Below are positions 1 through 8,752 of a DNA stretch of 64,000 bases, one piece after another. A program made the translations under genes and the position numbers. Source of the DNA: CAIQPV01 sp964480365 (lineage in GTDB: Bacteria > Pseudomonadota > Gammaproteobacteria > Burkholderiales > Gallionellaceae); NCBI GenBank assembly GCA_964480365.1, contig CAYZPM010000009.1, forward strand, positions 1 through 64,000, in the 5' to 3' direction. Below the pieces are notes generated by a model. That model searched no databases. It saw nothing but the letters and a program-made list of their open reading frames with translations, and had not been told where the DNA came from. Within the stretch, counting starts at the first letter, position 1. Every line of letters begins with the position of its first letter.

Positions 1-2
1 AC

Positions 3-107
3 AGCTACATAACCAAGCCGGTGGAGTTCGACGACTTTGCCAAGACGGTGTCCGAACTGGGCCTTTACTGGCTGCTGGTGAACCGCCCCCCTTCGATCTC
101 GAAGTAA
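3..107 (+). CDS. C-terminal end of a response regulator (partial, cut by window start)
   Basis: An open frame enters from the left edge and ends in TAA after 35 codons. The peptide contains YITKPVEFDDF and ends LGLYWLLVNRPP. This is the typical last helix of the single-domain response regulators of the phytochrome-associated Rcp1 type: a conserved Lys-Pro after beta-5, then a helix ending LGLYWLLLN. Most of the receiver domain lies outside the window. It sits 2 nt ahead of the next signalling gene, so the two are probably co-transcribed. The call rests on the tail only. Confidence 0.7.
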   Translation, partial: SYITKPVEFDDFAKTVSELGLYWLLVNRPPSISK

Positions 108-109
108 TT

Positions 110-2842
110 ATGGAGCAGATGGCCATGAATCGGGAGCTGCGTGTCTTGATGCTGGAAGATACGCTCAGCGACGCTGAATTGGCGGAGCATGAACTGCGCA
201 AGGCCGGTATTGCTTTCACTTCGAAACGTGTGGAAACGCGGGATGCATTCATCAGGGCACTCGAAGAATTCCGCCCTGACATCGTCCTTTCAGACTACAA
301 ACTGCCCACCTTCAACGGGATGGACGCTCTGGAAATAGTGCAGCGCAACCATTCTGATGTGCCGGTGGTAATGGTCACCGGCGCGCTTACCGACATTGAG
401 GCAGTTGATCTGATCCATGCAGGAGCCAGGGATTACGTGCTGAAAGACCGGCTTGCACGGCTTGCTTCGGCCGTTCAGCGAGCGTTGTATGCGGAGCAGG
501 GAGCACGCGCACGCAAAGCGGCAGAGATGGCGCTGCAGGAAAGCGAAGCACGCTACAGGCGCATCACTGAGGGACTTACGGATTATCAATATACGGTGCG
601 CATCGAGAACGGACATGCCGCGGAAACCACGCAAAGCCAGGGTAGCGTTGTGGTGACTGGGTACAAACCTGAAGAATTTGTCGCCAATCCCAACCTGTGG
701 ATACAGATGGTTGCTCAGGAGGATCGTGAATTGGTCACGAAGCAAGTGGGACAGATTCTAACGGGGAAGGATGTTCCACCGATGGAATATCGCATCATCC
801 GGAAGGATGGAGAGACCCGCTGGGTGAGCGACACGACCATTCTGTTCAAAGACGCTTCCGGTAAGTTGCTGTCTTATGACGGTGTAATCAAGGACATCAC
901 CGAGCGCAAGGAGTTGGAAACTCAACTGAAGCAATCCGTTGCCTACACCCGTAGTTTGATCGAAGCGAGTTTGGATCCGCTGGTGACTATCAGCACGGAA
1001 GGAAAAATAACCGACGTCAATCAAGCTACCGAGGCAGTCACCGGCAAGAACCGTTCCGAACTGATAGGGACGGACTTCTCCGATTACTTCACCATGCCGG
1101 AAAGGGCGCGCGAGGGTTATCAACAAGTATTCCTGAATGGTGCCATTACTGATTACTCGCTGGCTTTGCGCCACCGCGACGGCCATGTTACCGACGTGCT
1201 GTATAACGCCACTGTCTATCGCAATGAGGCGGGTGAGGTGCTGGGCGTGTTTGCTGCCGCGCGTGATGTAACCGAAAGAAACAAGGCAGAGACAGCACTG
1301 CGGGAGAGCGAAGCTTTATTGCAGGCGACCATGAAAATCTTGCCTGTGGGACTCTGGGTTATTGACGGAGAAGGAAGAATTGTCTTCAGCAACGATGAAG
1401 CAAAGCAAATCTGGGCTGGAGTACGTTATGTTGGTATAGAGCATCTCGGCGAATACAAAGGCTGGAGGCTCGACAACGGGAAACCGATAGGGTCCCATGA
1501 ATGGGCGGGTGCTCGGGCTATCGAGAAGGGAGAAACATCCATTGAAGAGGAAATTGAGATTGAGTGTTTCGATGGCACGCGCAAGATAATCCTCGATTCT
1601 GCCGTGCCGCTTCACAAGAGTGACGGGAGCATTCGCGGCGCAGTCACCATCAACCATGACATCACCGACCGCAAGCACGCGGAAATCGCGCTCAACCATG
1701 CCAACCGTGCCCTTGCCACCGTGAGCGCGGTAAACCGCCAATTGGTCTATGCCGCTGACGAGAACGAACTGTTGCAGTCGATCTGTCAGGCGATCGTCGA
1801 GCAGCGCGGTTACCAGATGGCTTGGGTGGGCTATGCGCAACAGGATGCGGACAAAACAATCAAGATGATTGCACATGCCGGCTATGACGAAGGCTATCTG
1901 GATGACGTCCGTCTAACTTGGGCAGACAGCGAACGCGGCATGGGGCCAAGCGGGCGCGCCATCCGCATCGGAACGACGCAGTTGTGTCAGGATATCGCCA
2001 ATGATCCGCTCCTTCTGCCATGGCGCGATGCGTCACTGCAACGTGGTTATGCAGCAAACATTGCGTTGCCGCTCGCTGAAGGTGACGGCAAGGTGTTTGG
2101 TATCCTTGCAGTGTATGCAGATGAAGTGAATGCGTTCAGCCAAGACGAAGTCGATCTGCTGGAAGAAATGGCTGGCGATCTGGCGTTTGGCGTGCGCACC
2201 CTGCATACTCGCCACGAACGCGATCTGGCTCTGGAGCAAAGCCAGCATTATCTGGCGCAACTGCAAGACAGCCTTGAAGATACGGTGCGTGCGATTGCCG
2301 GCATCGTTGAGCTGCGTGACCCTTATACCGCCGGCCACCAAATTAGAGTGGCCGACCTGGCTACAGCGATTGCGAGACAAATTGGCTTACCCGATGAACA
2401 AGTCCATGCCATCCATCTCGCGGGCATCGTACATGATTTAGGGAAAATCAAAATTCCGGCGGAGATACTGAGTAAACCTGGGCTACTTAGTGACATAGAG
2501 TTTCAGTTCATCAAAACCCATGCACAAGCTGGATATGACATTTTGAAAGACATCAATTTCATCTGGCCAATCGCACAGATCGTGTTGCAGCACCATGAGC
2601 GCCTCGATGGCTCGGGCTATCCCCAAGGACTCAAAGGTGATGCTATTATGTTTGAAGTACGCATTCTCAGTGTGGCGGACGTGGTCGAGGCGATGTCCTC
2701 GCATCGACCCTATCGACCCGCCATGGGTATTGAGGCAGCATTGGAAGAGATCGCCAGGCAACGCGGAATTCGTTTTGACCCGAAAGTAGTGGACGTCTGT
2801 CTGAGCCTTTTCAGGGATAAGGGATTTGCTTTCAAAGCATGA
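110..2842 (+). CDS. Response regulator with PAS x3, GAF and HD-GYP output domain
   Basis: Large cytoplasmic signalling protein. Domains in order: receiver at about residues 10-125 (phospho-Asp in IVLSDYKLP, Lys in YVLKDRL), three PAS domains at about 145-265, 275-395 and 395-525 (each ending in a DITERK-like motif), GAF at about 540-695, and HD-GYP at about 715-900. The catalytic motifs HDLGKI (about 773) and HHERLDGSGYP (about 826) are intact, so c-di-GMP hydrolysis is expected. ATG also occurs at 119 and 125. The GGAG at 112-115 is best spaced for 125, which gives an N-terminus MNRELRVLMLEDT. It follows a response-regulator gene by 2 nt and ends before a strong terminator, so it is the last gene of its unit. 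Confidence 0.9.
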   Translation: MEQMAMNRELRVLMLEDTLSDAELAEHELRKAGIAFTSKRVETRDAFIRALEEFRPDIVLSDYKLPTFNGMDALEIVQRNHSDVPVVMVTGALTDIEAVDLIHAGARDYVLKDRLARLASAVQRALYAEQGARARKAAEMALQESEARYRRITEGLTDYQYTVRIENGHAAETTQSQGSVVVTGYKPEEFVANPNLWIQMVAQEDRELVTKQVGQILTGKDVPPMEYRIIRKDGETRWVSDTTILFKDASGKLLSYDGVIKDITERKELETQLKQSVAYTRSLIEASLDPLVTISTEGKITDVNQATEAVTGKNRSELIGTDFSDYFTMPERAREGYQQVFLNGAITDYSLALRHRDGHVTDVLYNATVYRNEAGEVLGVFAAARDVTERNKAETALRESEALLQATMKILPVGLWVIDGEGRIVFSNDEAKQIWAGVRYVGIEHLGEYKGWRLDNGKPIGSHEWAGARAIEKGETSIEEEIEIECFDGTRKIILDSAVPLHKSDGSIRGAVTINHDITDRKHAEIALNHANRALATVSAVNRQLVYAADENELLQSICQAIVEQRGYQMAWVGYAQQDADKTIKMIAHAGYDEGYLDDVRLTWADSERGMGPSGRAIRIGTTQLCQDIANDPLLLPWRDASLQRGYAANIALPLAEGDGKVFGILAVYADEVNAFSQDEVDLLEEMAGDLAFGVRTLHTRHERDLALEQSQHYLAQLQDSLEDTVRAIAGIVELRDPYTAGHQIRVADLATAIARQIGLPDEQVHAIHLAGIVHDLGKIKIPAEILSKPGLLSDIEFQFIKTHAQAGYDILKDINFIWPIAQIVLQHHERLDGSGYPQGLKGDAIMFEVRILSVADVVEAMSSHRPYRPAMGIEAALEEIARQRGIRFDPKVVDVCLSLFRDKGFAFKA

Positions 2843-2980
2843 CTTTTTCAGACCATGATCGACACGGATCGCGTTTTGTCACAGGCGAAAGCGCCAACAA
2901 TGCATTCAAAAACAAAATAGAGAAGCCATTCTGGCACACTCGGCACAGCAAATTGCAAGGTTTGGCTTATATAGAAGGTA

Positions 2981-3006
2981 AAAAAACCGCCAAGTGGCGG
3001 TTTTTT
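2981..3006 (+). terminator. Rho-independent terminator after the HD-GYP gene
   Basis: Perfect hairpin: AAAAAACCGCC, a 4-nt loop AAGT, then GGCGGTTTTTT. A GC core followed by a T-run is the classical form, and it could work in both directions. It lies 140 bp downstream of the HD-GYP stop and just outside the left boundary of the genomic island. Confidence 0.85.
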
Positions 3007-3016
3007 AGTTACTTAT

Positions 3017-3063
3017 TTGGTGCCGCTTGACGGACTCGAACTGTCGACCTACCGCTTACAAGG
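3017..3063 (-). repeat. Distal att site: duplicated 3' end of tRNA-Thr
   Basis: The 47 bp match the 3' part (T-arm, acceptor 3' strand and CCA) of the tRNA-Thr at the other end of the island at 44 of 47 positions. The 19 positions from the T-arm into the anticodon stem are identical, and similarity then stops abruptly. Two of the three differences form a compensatory pair in the T-stem and the third is in the T-loop. The copy therefore looks like a piece of another functional tRNA-Thr allele rather than a random decay product. Confidence 0.85.
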
Positions 3064-3395
3064 GCATAACAAGGGCATAAATTAAAAACCCGCATCGCTG
3101 CAACCCTTGATTTTACTGGAAATTGGCTTATCTGATGACACTCCGCACGTAAGGCAGTATGCCATACTTTATTTCCCGTTATCTATCACGATACCATTTT
3201 TGCTATTACAACACCACTCTCTTGCTGTTCGATTTTCGTTGCGGACTGTGACGGTTTCCTGAAATGGCTGTCGGATCAGCTTACTTGGGTGTCCGCTTTA
3301 CTGCCCCCGCACATCGCCAGCGATGTTGAATGCCTGATGCTGCTAGGCGCTTGTCAGTATTGAATAATTCAGACTTAACGTGCTAGGATGCCATT
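3064..3395. other. Gene-free left end of the island with an 11-bp tandem repeat
   Basis: No convincing gene here. Overlapping the att copy, the 11-mer CAAGGGCATAA occurs twice in immediate tandem (3059-3069 and 3070-3080). Short direct repeats beside an att site are where arm-type integrase sites are usually found, so this is a candidate. The remaining roughly 300 bp show no ORF or hairpin that I could assign. Confidence 0.45.
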
Positions 3396-3638
3396 ATGAA
3401 AAGAGCACTTGCCAATGCGGTTAAGGATAAGGCGAAGCCTGTGAAGACAGGCGCGCGTGGTTCTGCACATCTTGCAAAAGTAGTAGCGGCAAAACCCTCT
3501 TACAGCAAAGCGGCCCGGCAAGCTGCTTTCAAGCAAGAAGTAGCAATTCGCCTTTCCCCTGTCGAGGCTGTTGATCGCGCAAGACTGATCCCCGCAGTCG
3601 ATGTAAAGGCTTTCCGTATCATCCGCATGCTAGGTTAA
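3396..3638 (+). CDS. Small basic hypothetical protein
   Basis: An 80-residue Lys/Arg/Ala-rich peptide. Its first 40 residues are strongly basic (MKRALANAVKDKAKPVK) and the rest is more ordinary (EVAIRLSPVEAVDRARLIP). An AGGA lies 8 nt before the ATG. I recognise no family. The protein stops shortly before the end of the convergent gene and may be a truncated version of something longer. It is the first gene inside the island. Whether it is expressed is uncertain. Confidence 0.45.
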   Translation: MKRALANAVKDKAKPVKTGARGSAHLAKVVAAKPSYSKAARQAAFKQEVAIRLSPVEAVDRARLIPAVDVKAFRIIRMLG

Positions 3639-3647
3639 TAATGTTTG

Positions 3648-4229
3648 TCAGAATCGAATCCCGACAATCTCACCATCTTCATTAAGGGCATTATTGCTTG
3701 GACATTCTTGGAATGTGCCTTTGTGCCAGATAAATTCGGGTGGCCAGAACGAGCACTCACGCACCATCTTCACGACCTCTTCAATATTCTCAGGAACTTT
3801 GGAATCCGTGTGCCGGAAGAAGACATAATTCATGAGCTCGTCTTGCATCCATTCGTTCCGATCCTTCTCGTAATGTGGATCGTCAACATTGGGGTCATAA
3901 TCTTCGTCTGCTTCTCGGATGTAGGCATAGATGTCATCTGCGCAAAGGGTAAAGGCGAACGGGTCTTCAACGAATCTTCCTGACGTGTCGCGGAAATCCA
4001 TAGCGTCTTTCACATCCATCGCAATGATCACACCGAAATAGTACGCTTGTTCGGTCGGTTTGAAGGTCTTCGCTGATTCAGAAACGTGGTGCCAGTGGTT
4101 GAAACCAGATGCTTGCGCGACCTGATCCAAAGCTTCATGGTGTGGTGTCCCGCTGTCCTTCTTGAGCTTGCGGGCTTTTTGTTTGAGCTTCTCGACGTTT
4201 GCCGAAGAAATGATGATTTGTGTATGCAT
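3648..4229 (-). CDS. Hypothetical protein with N-terminal glyoxalase-associated-type helix motif
   Basis: A 193-residue acidic protein. The start MHTQIIISS is chosen because AGGAG lies 7 nt upstream; the frame is open further upstream but has no better site. Residues 5-45 (NVEKLKQKARKLKKDSG, then HHEALDQVAQASGFNHWHHV) resemble the short helical motif seen at the N-terminus of several plasmid- and island-borne proteins, including some annotated as glyoxalase-related. The C-terminal part is rich in Asp, Glu and Trp and is not recognised. It is transcribed away from the type I R-M operon and convergent with the small basic ORF. Function unknown. Confidence 0.6.
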   Translation of the reverse strand: MHTQIIISSANVEKLKQKARKLKKDSGTPHHEALDQVAQASGFNHWHHVSESAKTFKPTEQAYYFGVIIAMDVKDAMDFRDTSGRFVEDPFAFTLCADDIYAYIREADEDYDPNVDDPHYEKDRNEWMQDELMNYVFFRHTDSKVPENIEEVVKMVRECSFWPPEFIWHKGTFQECPSNNALNEDGEIVGIRF

Positions 4230-4523
4230 TATCCAACTCCTATCCATTTCGCGGAAAATCGGTGCCCACTGCCGAGACCCGCTGGTTAGGAATCTCAATT
4301 GCAAATCTGTGATGATCGTCCCGTCCGGGTGCGCCTAAGTGGGCAGCAGGCTTCGATCCAGCCAGTTGGCAGAATAACAGATCATTTCATTGTTGTGAAT
4401 CATGAGTGGAAGTATGATGGCGGGCTACGAGCGGTGGAATTGAATCAAAGAACCGTGAAGTTCAATCAACCGCGCTGGCACTGAATTTAAAAGTTTTGAT
4501 CGATTGACAGGGGAACCAAGACG

Positions 4524-6935
4524 ATGGCTGTGGAGGGGCTGCGCGAAGAAGTGATGACTGAGGCGGACACCTGCCGTGAATTCGTCACACCCCGACTTGT
4601 TGACGCAGGCTGGTCCAACGCGCCATACGCCATTGGCGAGCAGCGTACTTTCACCAATGGTCGCATCATTGTGGCAGGGGGGCGAGTCCGCAGAGGCAAG
4701 CAGAAGCGTGCGGACTATCTGTTGTACTACCGGCGGGACTTTCCCCTTGCTGTCGTCGAAGCGAAGGAAGCTGGTTCAGCCGCCGAAACTGGCGTTCAGC
4801 AAGCGCGCGAATATGCCGAGATACTTGGCCTAAAGTTTGCCTACGCAACCAACGGTCACCGCATTATTGAGATCGACTACACGACGGGTACCGAGCGCGA
4901 GGTGGATCGTTTTCCTACGCCTGCTGAGCTGTGGCAGCGCCTGACGGCTGCAGCACACGTTTCCGAGTCTGCCACTGCGCACATGCTGGAACCATTCAAT
5001 CTAGTTTCCGGCAAGGTGCCCCGCTATTATCAGGGAATTGCAATCACCCGAGTGATTGAAGCCATTCTGCTCGGCGACAAGCGCATCCTCGCCACATTGG
5101 CTACCGGCACCGGAAAAACCTGCGTGGCCTTTCAGATTTGCTGGAAACTTTGGAACAGTCGCTGGAATCGTACCGGCGAATACCGCCGACCGAAGATTCT
5201 GTTCCTGGCAGATCGCAACCTCCTGGTTGACGACCCGATGGCCAAGATGTTCGCGCCCTTCGGTGATGCTCGCCACAAGATTGCGGGCGGCGATGTCAGC
5301 CAAAGCCGCGACATGTATTTCGGCATTTATCAGGCGCTGAGCACGGCCAGCGAAGACGTGTTTCGGCAGTATCGGCCCGATTTCTTCGATCTGATTATCA
5401 TCGACGAGTGCCATCGCGGTTCCAGTCGCAATGACAGCAGTTGGCGAGCCGTACTCGACTACTTCGAACCCGCAGTGCAGTTTGGCTTGACCGCTACCCC
5501 GCTACGCGAAGAATCTCGGGATACCTACAATTACTTCGGCAATCCGGTCTACACCTACAGCCTGCGTCAGGGCATTGAGGACGGTTTTCTTGCTCCCTAT
5601 CGCGTCCACCGCGTTATCACCACGGTAGATGCTGTGGGTTGGAGGCCATCAAAGGACGAGCTTGACCGCTTTGGGCGTGCAGTACCTGACGACGAATACC
5701 AGACCAAGGACTTCGAGCGCATAATTGCGCTACGTTCACGCACCCGAGCCATCGCGAAACACCTCAGCGATTTCCTGAAGGGGACTGATCGCTTCGCCAA
5801 GACTATCGTTTTTTGTGTGGATCAGGAACATGCAGCCGAGTTACGGCAAGAGTTGGTGAATCTCAATACCGATTTGGTCAAGCAGTACCCCGATTACGTC
5901 TGCCGCGTAACTGCTGACGAAGGAGCAATCGGCCTGACGCACCTGGCACATTTTCAGGATGTCGACAAACCCACGCCGGTTATCCTGACCACATCACAAC
6001 TGCTCACCACGGGCGTGGATGCCGAGATGGTAAAAAATGTGGTGTTGGCCCGCGTAGTCGGCTCGCGTTCCGAGTTCAAGCAAATCATCGGGCGCGGCAC
6101 CCGCCTGAAGGTGGACTACGGGAAAGAGTATTTCAACATCATTGATTTCACCGGCACGGCGACCCGCCATTTTGCTGATCCGGATTTCGATGGCGAACCC
6201 GCGCGGATTGAAGAAGTGACCGTCGATGAAAACGGCGAGACCGTGGCGTCCGTGGTTGAAACGCCGCCAGGCATTGCCGAACCTGATGCCGAATACCTCG
6301 TTGATCTCGCTGAAAGCGAAAATGGGTTGGGTGAAATTATCACCGAACCACCTGACGAACCGCGCAAGTTTTATATTGACGGCGGAGAAGTCGAGGTGAT
6401 CGGCCATCTTGTGTATGACCTCGATACCGATGGCAAGAAGCTGCAAGTCGTGCGTTACACCGAATATTCCGGTCGCGCCGTGCGCTCGATGTATCCCAAT
6501 AGTACCGATCTGCGGAGCGCATGGGCGAACCCCGACACTCGCGTCGAAGTGTTACGTGAGCTGACCGAGCGTGGCATCAGCTTTGAAGAATTGGCGGCTG
6601 GTGCCGACCTGCCTGATGCCGACCCCTTCGACCTGCTGTGCCACCTTGCATGGAACGCACCGCTGTTCACTCGCCGCGAACGCGCTGAACGAGCCCGCAA
6701 GGCCACACTGGACTTGTTCGGACAATACAGCGACACGGCTCGCGAGGTACTCACGCTGATGCTCGAAAAGTACATCGAGCGCGGCATCATCCAATTTAAT
6801 GCGCTGTCCGACCTGATGAAGGTTCAGCCCTTCGACCGATTCGGCACGCCGTCCGAGATTGCCACCCGCCACTTTGGCGGTGTGAAGGGTCTCAAAGATG
6901 CCGTGTCGCGTCTGCAGACAGCCATCTACCAATAA
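4524..6935 (+). CDS. hsdR: Type I restriction enzyme, R (motor/nuclease) subunit, EcoEI-like
   Basis: The translocating and cleaving subunit of the type I complex. An N-terminal nuclease domain carries the DYLLYY...VVEAKEAG pair (about residues 62-82), the D and ExK of a PD-(D/E)xK site. The SF2 helicase follows with Walker A ATGTGKT (about 192) and DECHRG (about 293), a helicase-C region near 430-530 (IGRGTRLK), and an EcoEI-type C-terminal region. Length 803 aa is normal for this branch. An alternative start at 4554 (MTEADTCREFVTPRL) fits the family N-terminus better; AGGGGA before 4524 favours the longer form. First gene of the hsdR-hsdM-nuclease-hsdS operon; the 290 bp before it must hold the promoter. 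Confidence 0.92.
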   Translation: MAVEGLREEVMTEADTCREFVTPRLVDAGWSNAPYAIGEQRTFTNGRIIVAGGRVRRGKQKRADYLLYYRRDFPLAVVEAKEAGSAAETGVQQAREYAEILGLKFAYATNGHRIIEIDYTTGTEREVDRFPTPAELWQRLTAAAHVSESATAHMLEPFNLVSGKVPRYYQGIAITRVIEAILLGDKRILATLATGTGKTCVAFQICWKLWNSRWNRTGEYRRPKILFLADRNLLVDDPMAKMFAPFGDARHKIAGGDVSQSRDMYFGIYQALSTASEDVFRQYRPDFFDLIIIDECHRGSSRNDSSWRAVLDYFEPAVQFGLTATPLREESRDTYNYFGNPVYTYSLRQGIEDGFLAPYRVHRVITTVDAVGWRPSKDELDRFGRAVPDDEYQTKDFERIIALRSRTRAIAKHLSDFLKGTDRFAKTIVFCVDQEHAAELRQELVNLNTDLVKQYPDYVCRVTADEGAIGLTHLAHFQDVDKPTPVILTTSQLLTTGVDAEMVKNVVLARVVGSRSEFKQIIGRGTRLKVDYGKEYFNIIDFTGTATRHFADPDFDGEPARIEEVTVDENGETVASVVETPPGIAEPDAEYLVDLAESENGLGEIITEPPDEPRKFYIDGGEVEVIGHLVYDLDTDGKKLQVVRYTEYSGRAVRSMYPNSTDLRSAWANPDTRVEVLRELTERGISFEELAAGADLPDADPFDLLCHLAWNAPLFTRRERAERARKATLDLFGQYSDTAREVLTLMLEKYIERGIIQFNALSDLMKVQPFDRFGTPSEIATRHFGGVKGLKDAVSRLQTAIYQ

Positions 6936-6946
6936 GAGTGTTCTGA

Positions 6947-8752
6947 ATGCCTCCAAAAAACCGCGACACAAAAACCAAACCCATACGCAAAGTCAAAGCG
7001 CCACTCACTACCCGCGAAAACCTGTCGTCGCTGATTGGCACCGCCCGCAAAATTCTGCGCAAAGATAAGGGACTCAACGGTGACGTGGATCGCCTGCCGC
7101 TGCTCACATGGGTAATGTTCCTCAAGTTTCTGGATGATCTGGAAGCCGTTCACGAAGAAGAAGCTGAACTTGATGGCAAACGCTATCAGTCCATTATCGA
7201 AGCTCCCTATCGTTGGCGCGACTGGGCCACGCGTGAAGACGGCATCACGGGTGACGAGTTGCTCGCTTTTATCGGGCAGGAAGTTACCACCCGTACCGAT
7301 GGCAGCACCGGCAAAGGCTTGTTTGCCTATCTGCGCAGCTTGGCTGGTGAAGGTGAAAAGGGCAGCCAGCGCGAGGTGGTTGCCAACGTTTTCAAGGGCG
7401 TGCAGAACCGGATGGTCAGCGGCTACCTGCTGCGCGACATCATCAACAAGATTAATGGCATTCACTTCAGCAGTAGCGAAGAAATTCACACTTTGTCACA
7501 CCTGTACGAATCGATGCTGCGTGAAATGCGCGATGCAGCCGGTGACTCCGGTGAGTTTTACACCCCTCGTCCTGTGGTGCGTTTCATGGTGCAGGTCAGC
7601 GACCCCAAGCTTGGGGAAACAGTGCTCGATCCCGCCTGCGGCACCGGCGGCTTTCTGGTAGAGGCTTACGATCACATCGTCCAGCAGGTCAACACCACCG
7701 ATGACCGCACCAAGCTCCAGCGCGAAACCTTGTTCGGTCAGGAGGCCAAGCCGCTGCCCTACATGCTGGTACAAATGAACTTGCTGCTGCACGGGTTGGA
7801 AGCACCGCAGATTGCCTATGGCAACACGCTGGAACGGCGCATCTCTGAAATCGGCCATAGCGAACGGTTTGACGTTATTCTCACCAATCCACCTTTCGGC
7901 GGCGAGGAGGAGGCCGGCATCAAGGCCAATTTCCCTGCCAATATGCAGACGGCAGAAACCGCGTTGTTGTTCATGCAGTTCATCATGCGCAAGTTGCGTG
8001 TAGCCGGTTTCGGTGCCGAACGTGGCGGTCGTGCTGCCGTGGTGGTGCCCAACGGCACTTTGTTTGGTGACGGCGTATGTGCGGTTATCAAGAAGGAGAT
8101 GCTCAAGGATTTCAATCTCCACACCATAGTCCGCCTGCAACAAGGCGTGTTCGCACCCTACACCGACATTCCCGCCAACCTGCTGTTCTTTGAACGCGGC
8201 GGCCCTACCGAGACGATCTGGTACTACGAATTGCCACTGCCCGCAGGCCGCAAAAAATACTCCAAAACGGCTCCAATGCAGTTCGAAGAATTCGCCCCTG
8301 CAATGGCATGGTGGAATCAGCGCGAAGAAGGCCCGCAGGCATGGAAGGTGGACTTCGCTGGCAAGCGTGCAGCAGCGCTTGCCGCCGCCGAGCCGCACTG
8401 GCAGCAAGCCGAAGCGGATCGAACAGTCGCGCTGGCACTGGGCAAGCCCATCCGCGAACTGGAGCAGCAAGTCTCTGCCTCCAACAACGGCGACAAGGGC
8501 GCACTGCAAAGCAAACTGCGTGAGTTAAAGGCCAAGCAGCAAGCGCATGAGGCTGCCGCCAAGACCGCGCAGGCCAAAGGCGATGCGCTATACTGGCCTA
8601 TCTACAACCTCGACCTCAAAAATCCGCATGCCAAGGCGGGCCTTGAGCACGCCGCCCCGAAGGATCTGATCGCCAATATGCGCAGTCACGAAACCGAAGT
8701 CATGCGTCTGCTTGGAGAAATCGAAGCACTGGTCGGTGAGGTTGCGCAATGA
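6947..8752 (+). CDS. hsdM: Type I DNA N6-adenine methyltransferase subunit
   Basis: The modification subunit, which methylates adenine in the bipartite target and forms the core complex with HsdS. Visible features: an N-terminal helical HsdM_N domain (residues 20-150), SAM motif DPACGTGGF (about 227) and catalytic motif NPPFGG (about 314). A C-terminal extension of about 150 residues (480-600) has heptad-like Glu/Lys/Ala-rich stretches, as expected for contact with HsdS. It starts 11 nt after hsdR. Its stop overlaps the next start by 4 nt (ATGA), indicating translational coupling. Confidence 0.93.
   Translation: MPPKNRDTKTKPIRKVKAPLTTRENLSSLIGTARKILRKDKGLNGDVDRLPLLTWVMFLKFLDDLEAVHEEEAELDGKRYQSIIEAPYRWRDWATREDGITGDELLAFIGQEVTTRTDGSTGKGLFAYLRSLAGEGEKGSQREVVANVFKGVQNRMVSGYLLRDIINKINGIHFSSSEEIHTLSHLYESMLREMRDAAGDSGEFYTPRPVVRFMVQVSDPKLGETVLDPACGTGGFLVEAYDHIVQQVNTTDDRTKLQRETLFGQEAKPLPYMLVQMNLLLHGLEAPQIAYGNTLERRISEIGHSERFDVILTNPPFGGEEEAGIKANFPANMQTAETALLFMQFIMRKLRVAGFGAERGGRAAVVVPNGTLFGDGVCAVIKKEMLKDFNLHTIVRLQQGVFAPYTDIPANLLFFERGGPTETIWYYELPLPAGRKKYSKTAPMQFEEFAPAMAWWNQREEGPQAWKVDFAGKRAAALAAAEPHWQQAEADRTVALALGKPIRELEQQVSASNNGDKGALQSKLRELKAKQQAHEAAAKTAQAKGDALYWPIYNLDLKNPHAKAGLEHAAPKDLIANMRSHETEVMRLLGEIEALVGEVAQ

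Noticed and set aside
2839..3030. Open frame of 63 codons after the HD-GYP gene
   Set aside because: It runs through the perfect terminator hairpin and has no family likeness; treated as non-coding.
4299..4484. 61-codon frame upstream of hsdR
   Set aside because: No RBS or family; probably the promoter region of the R-M operon.
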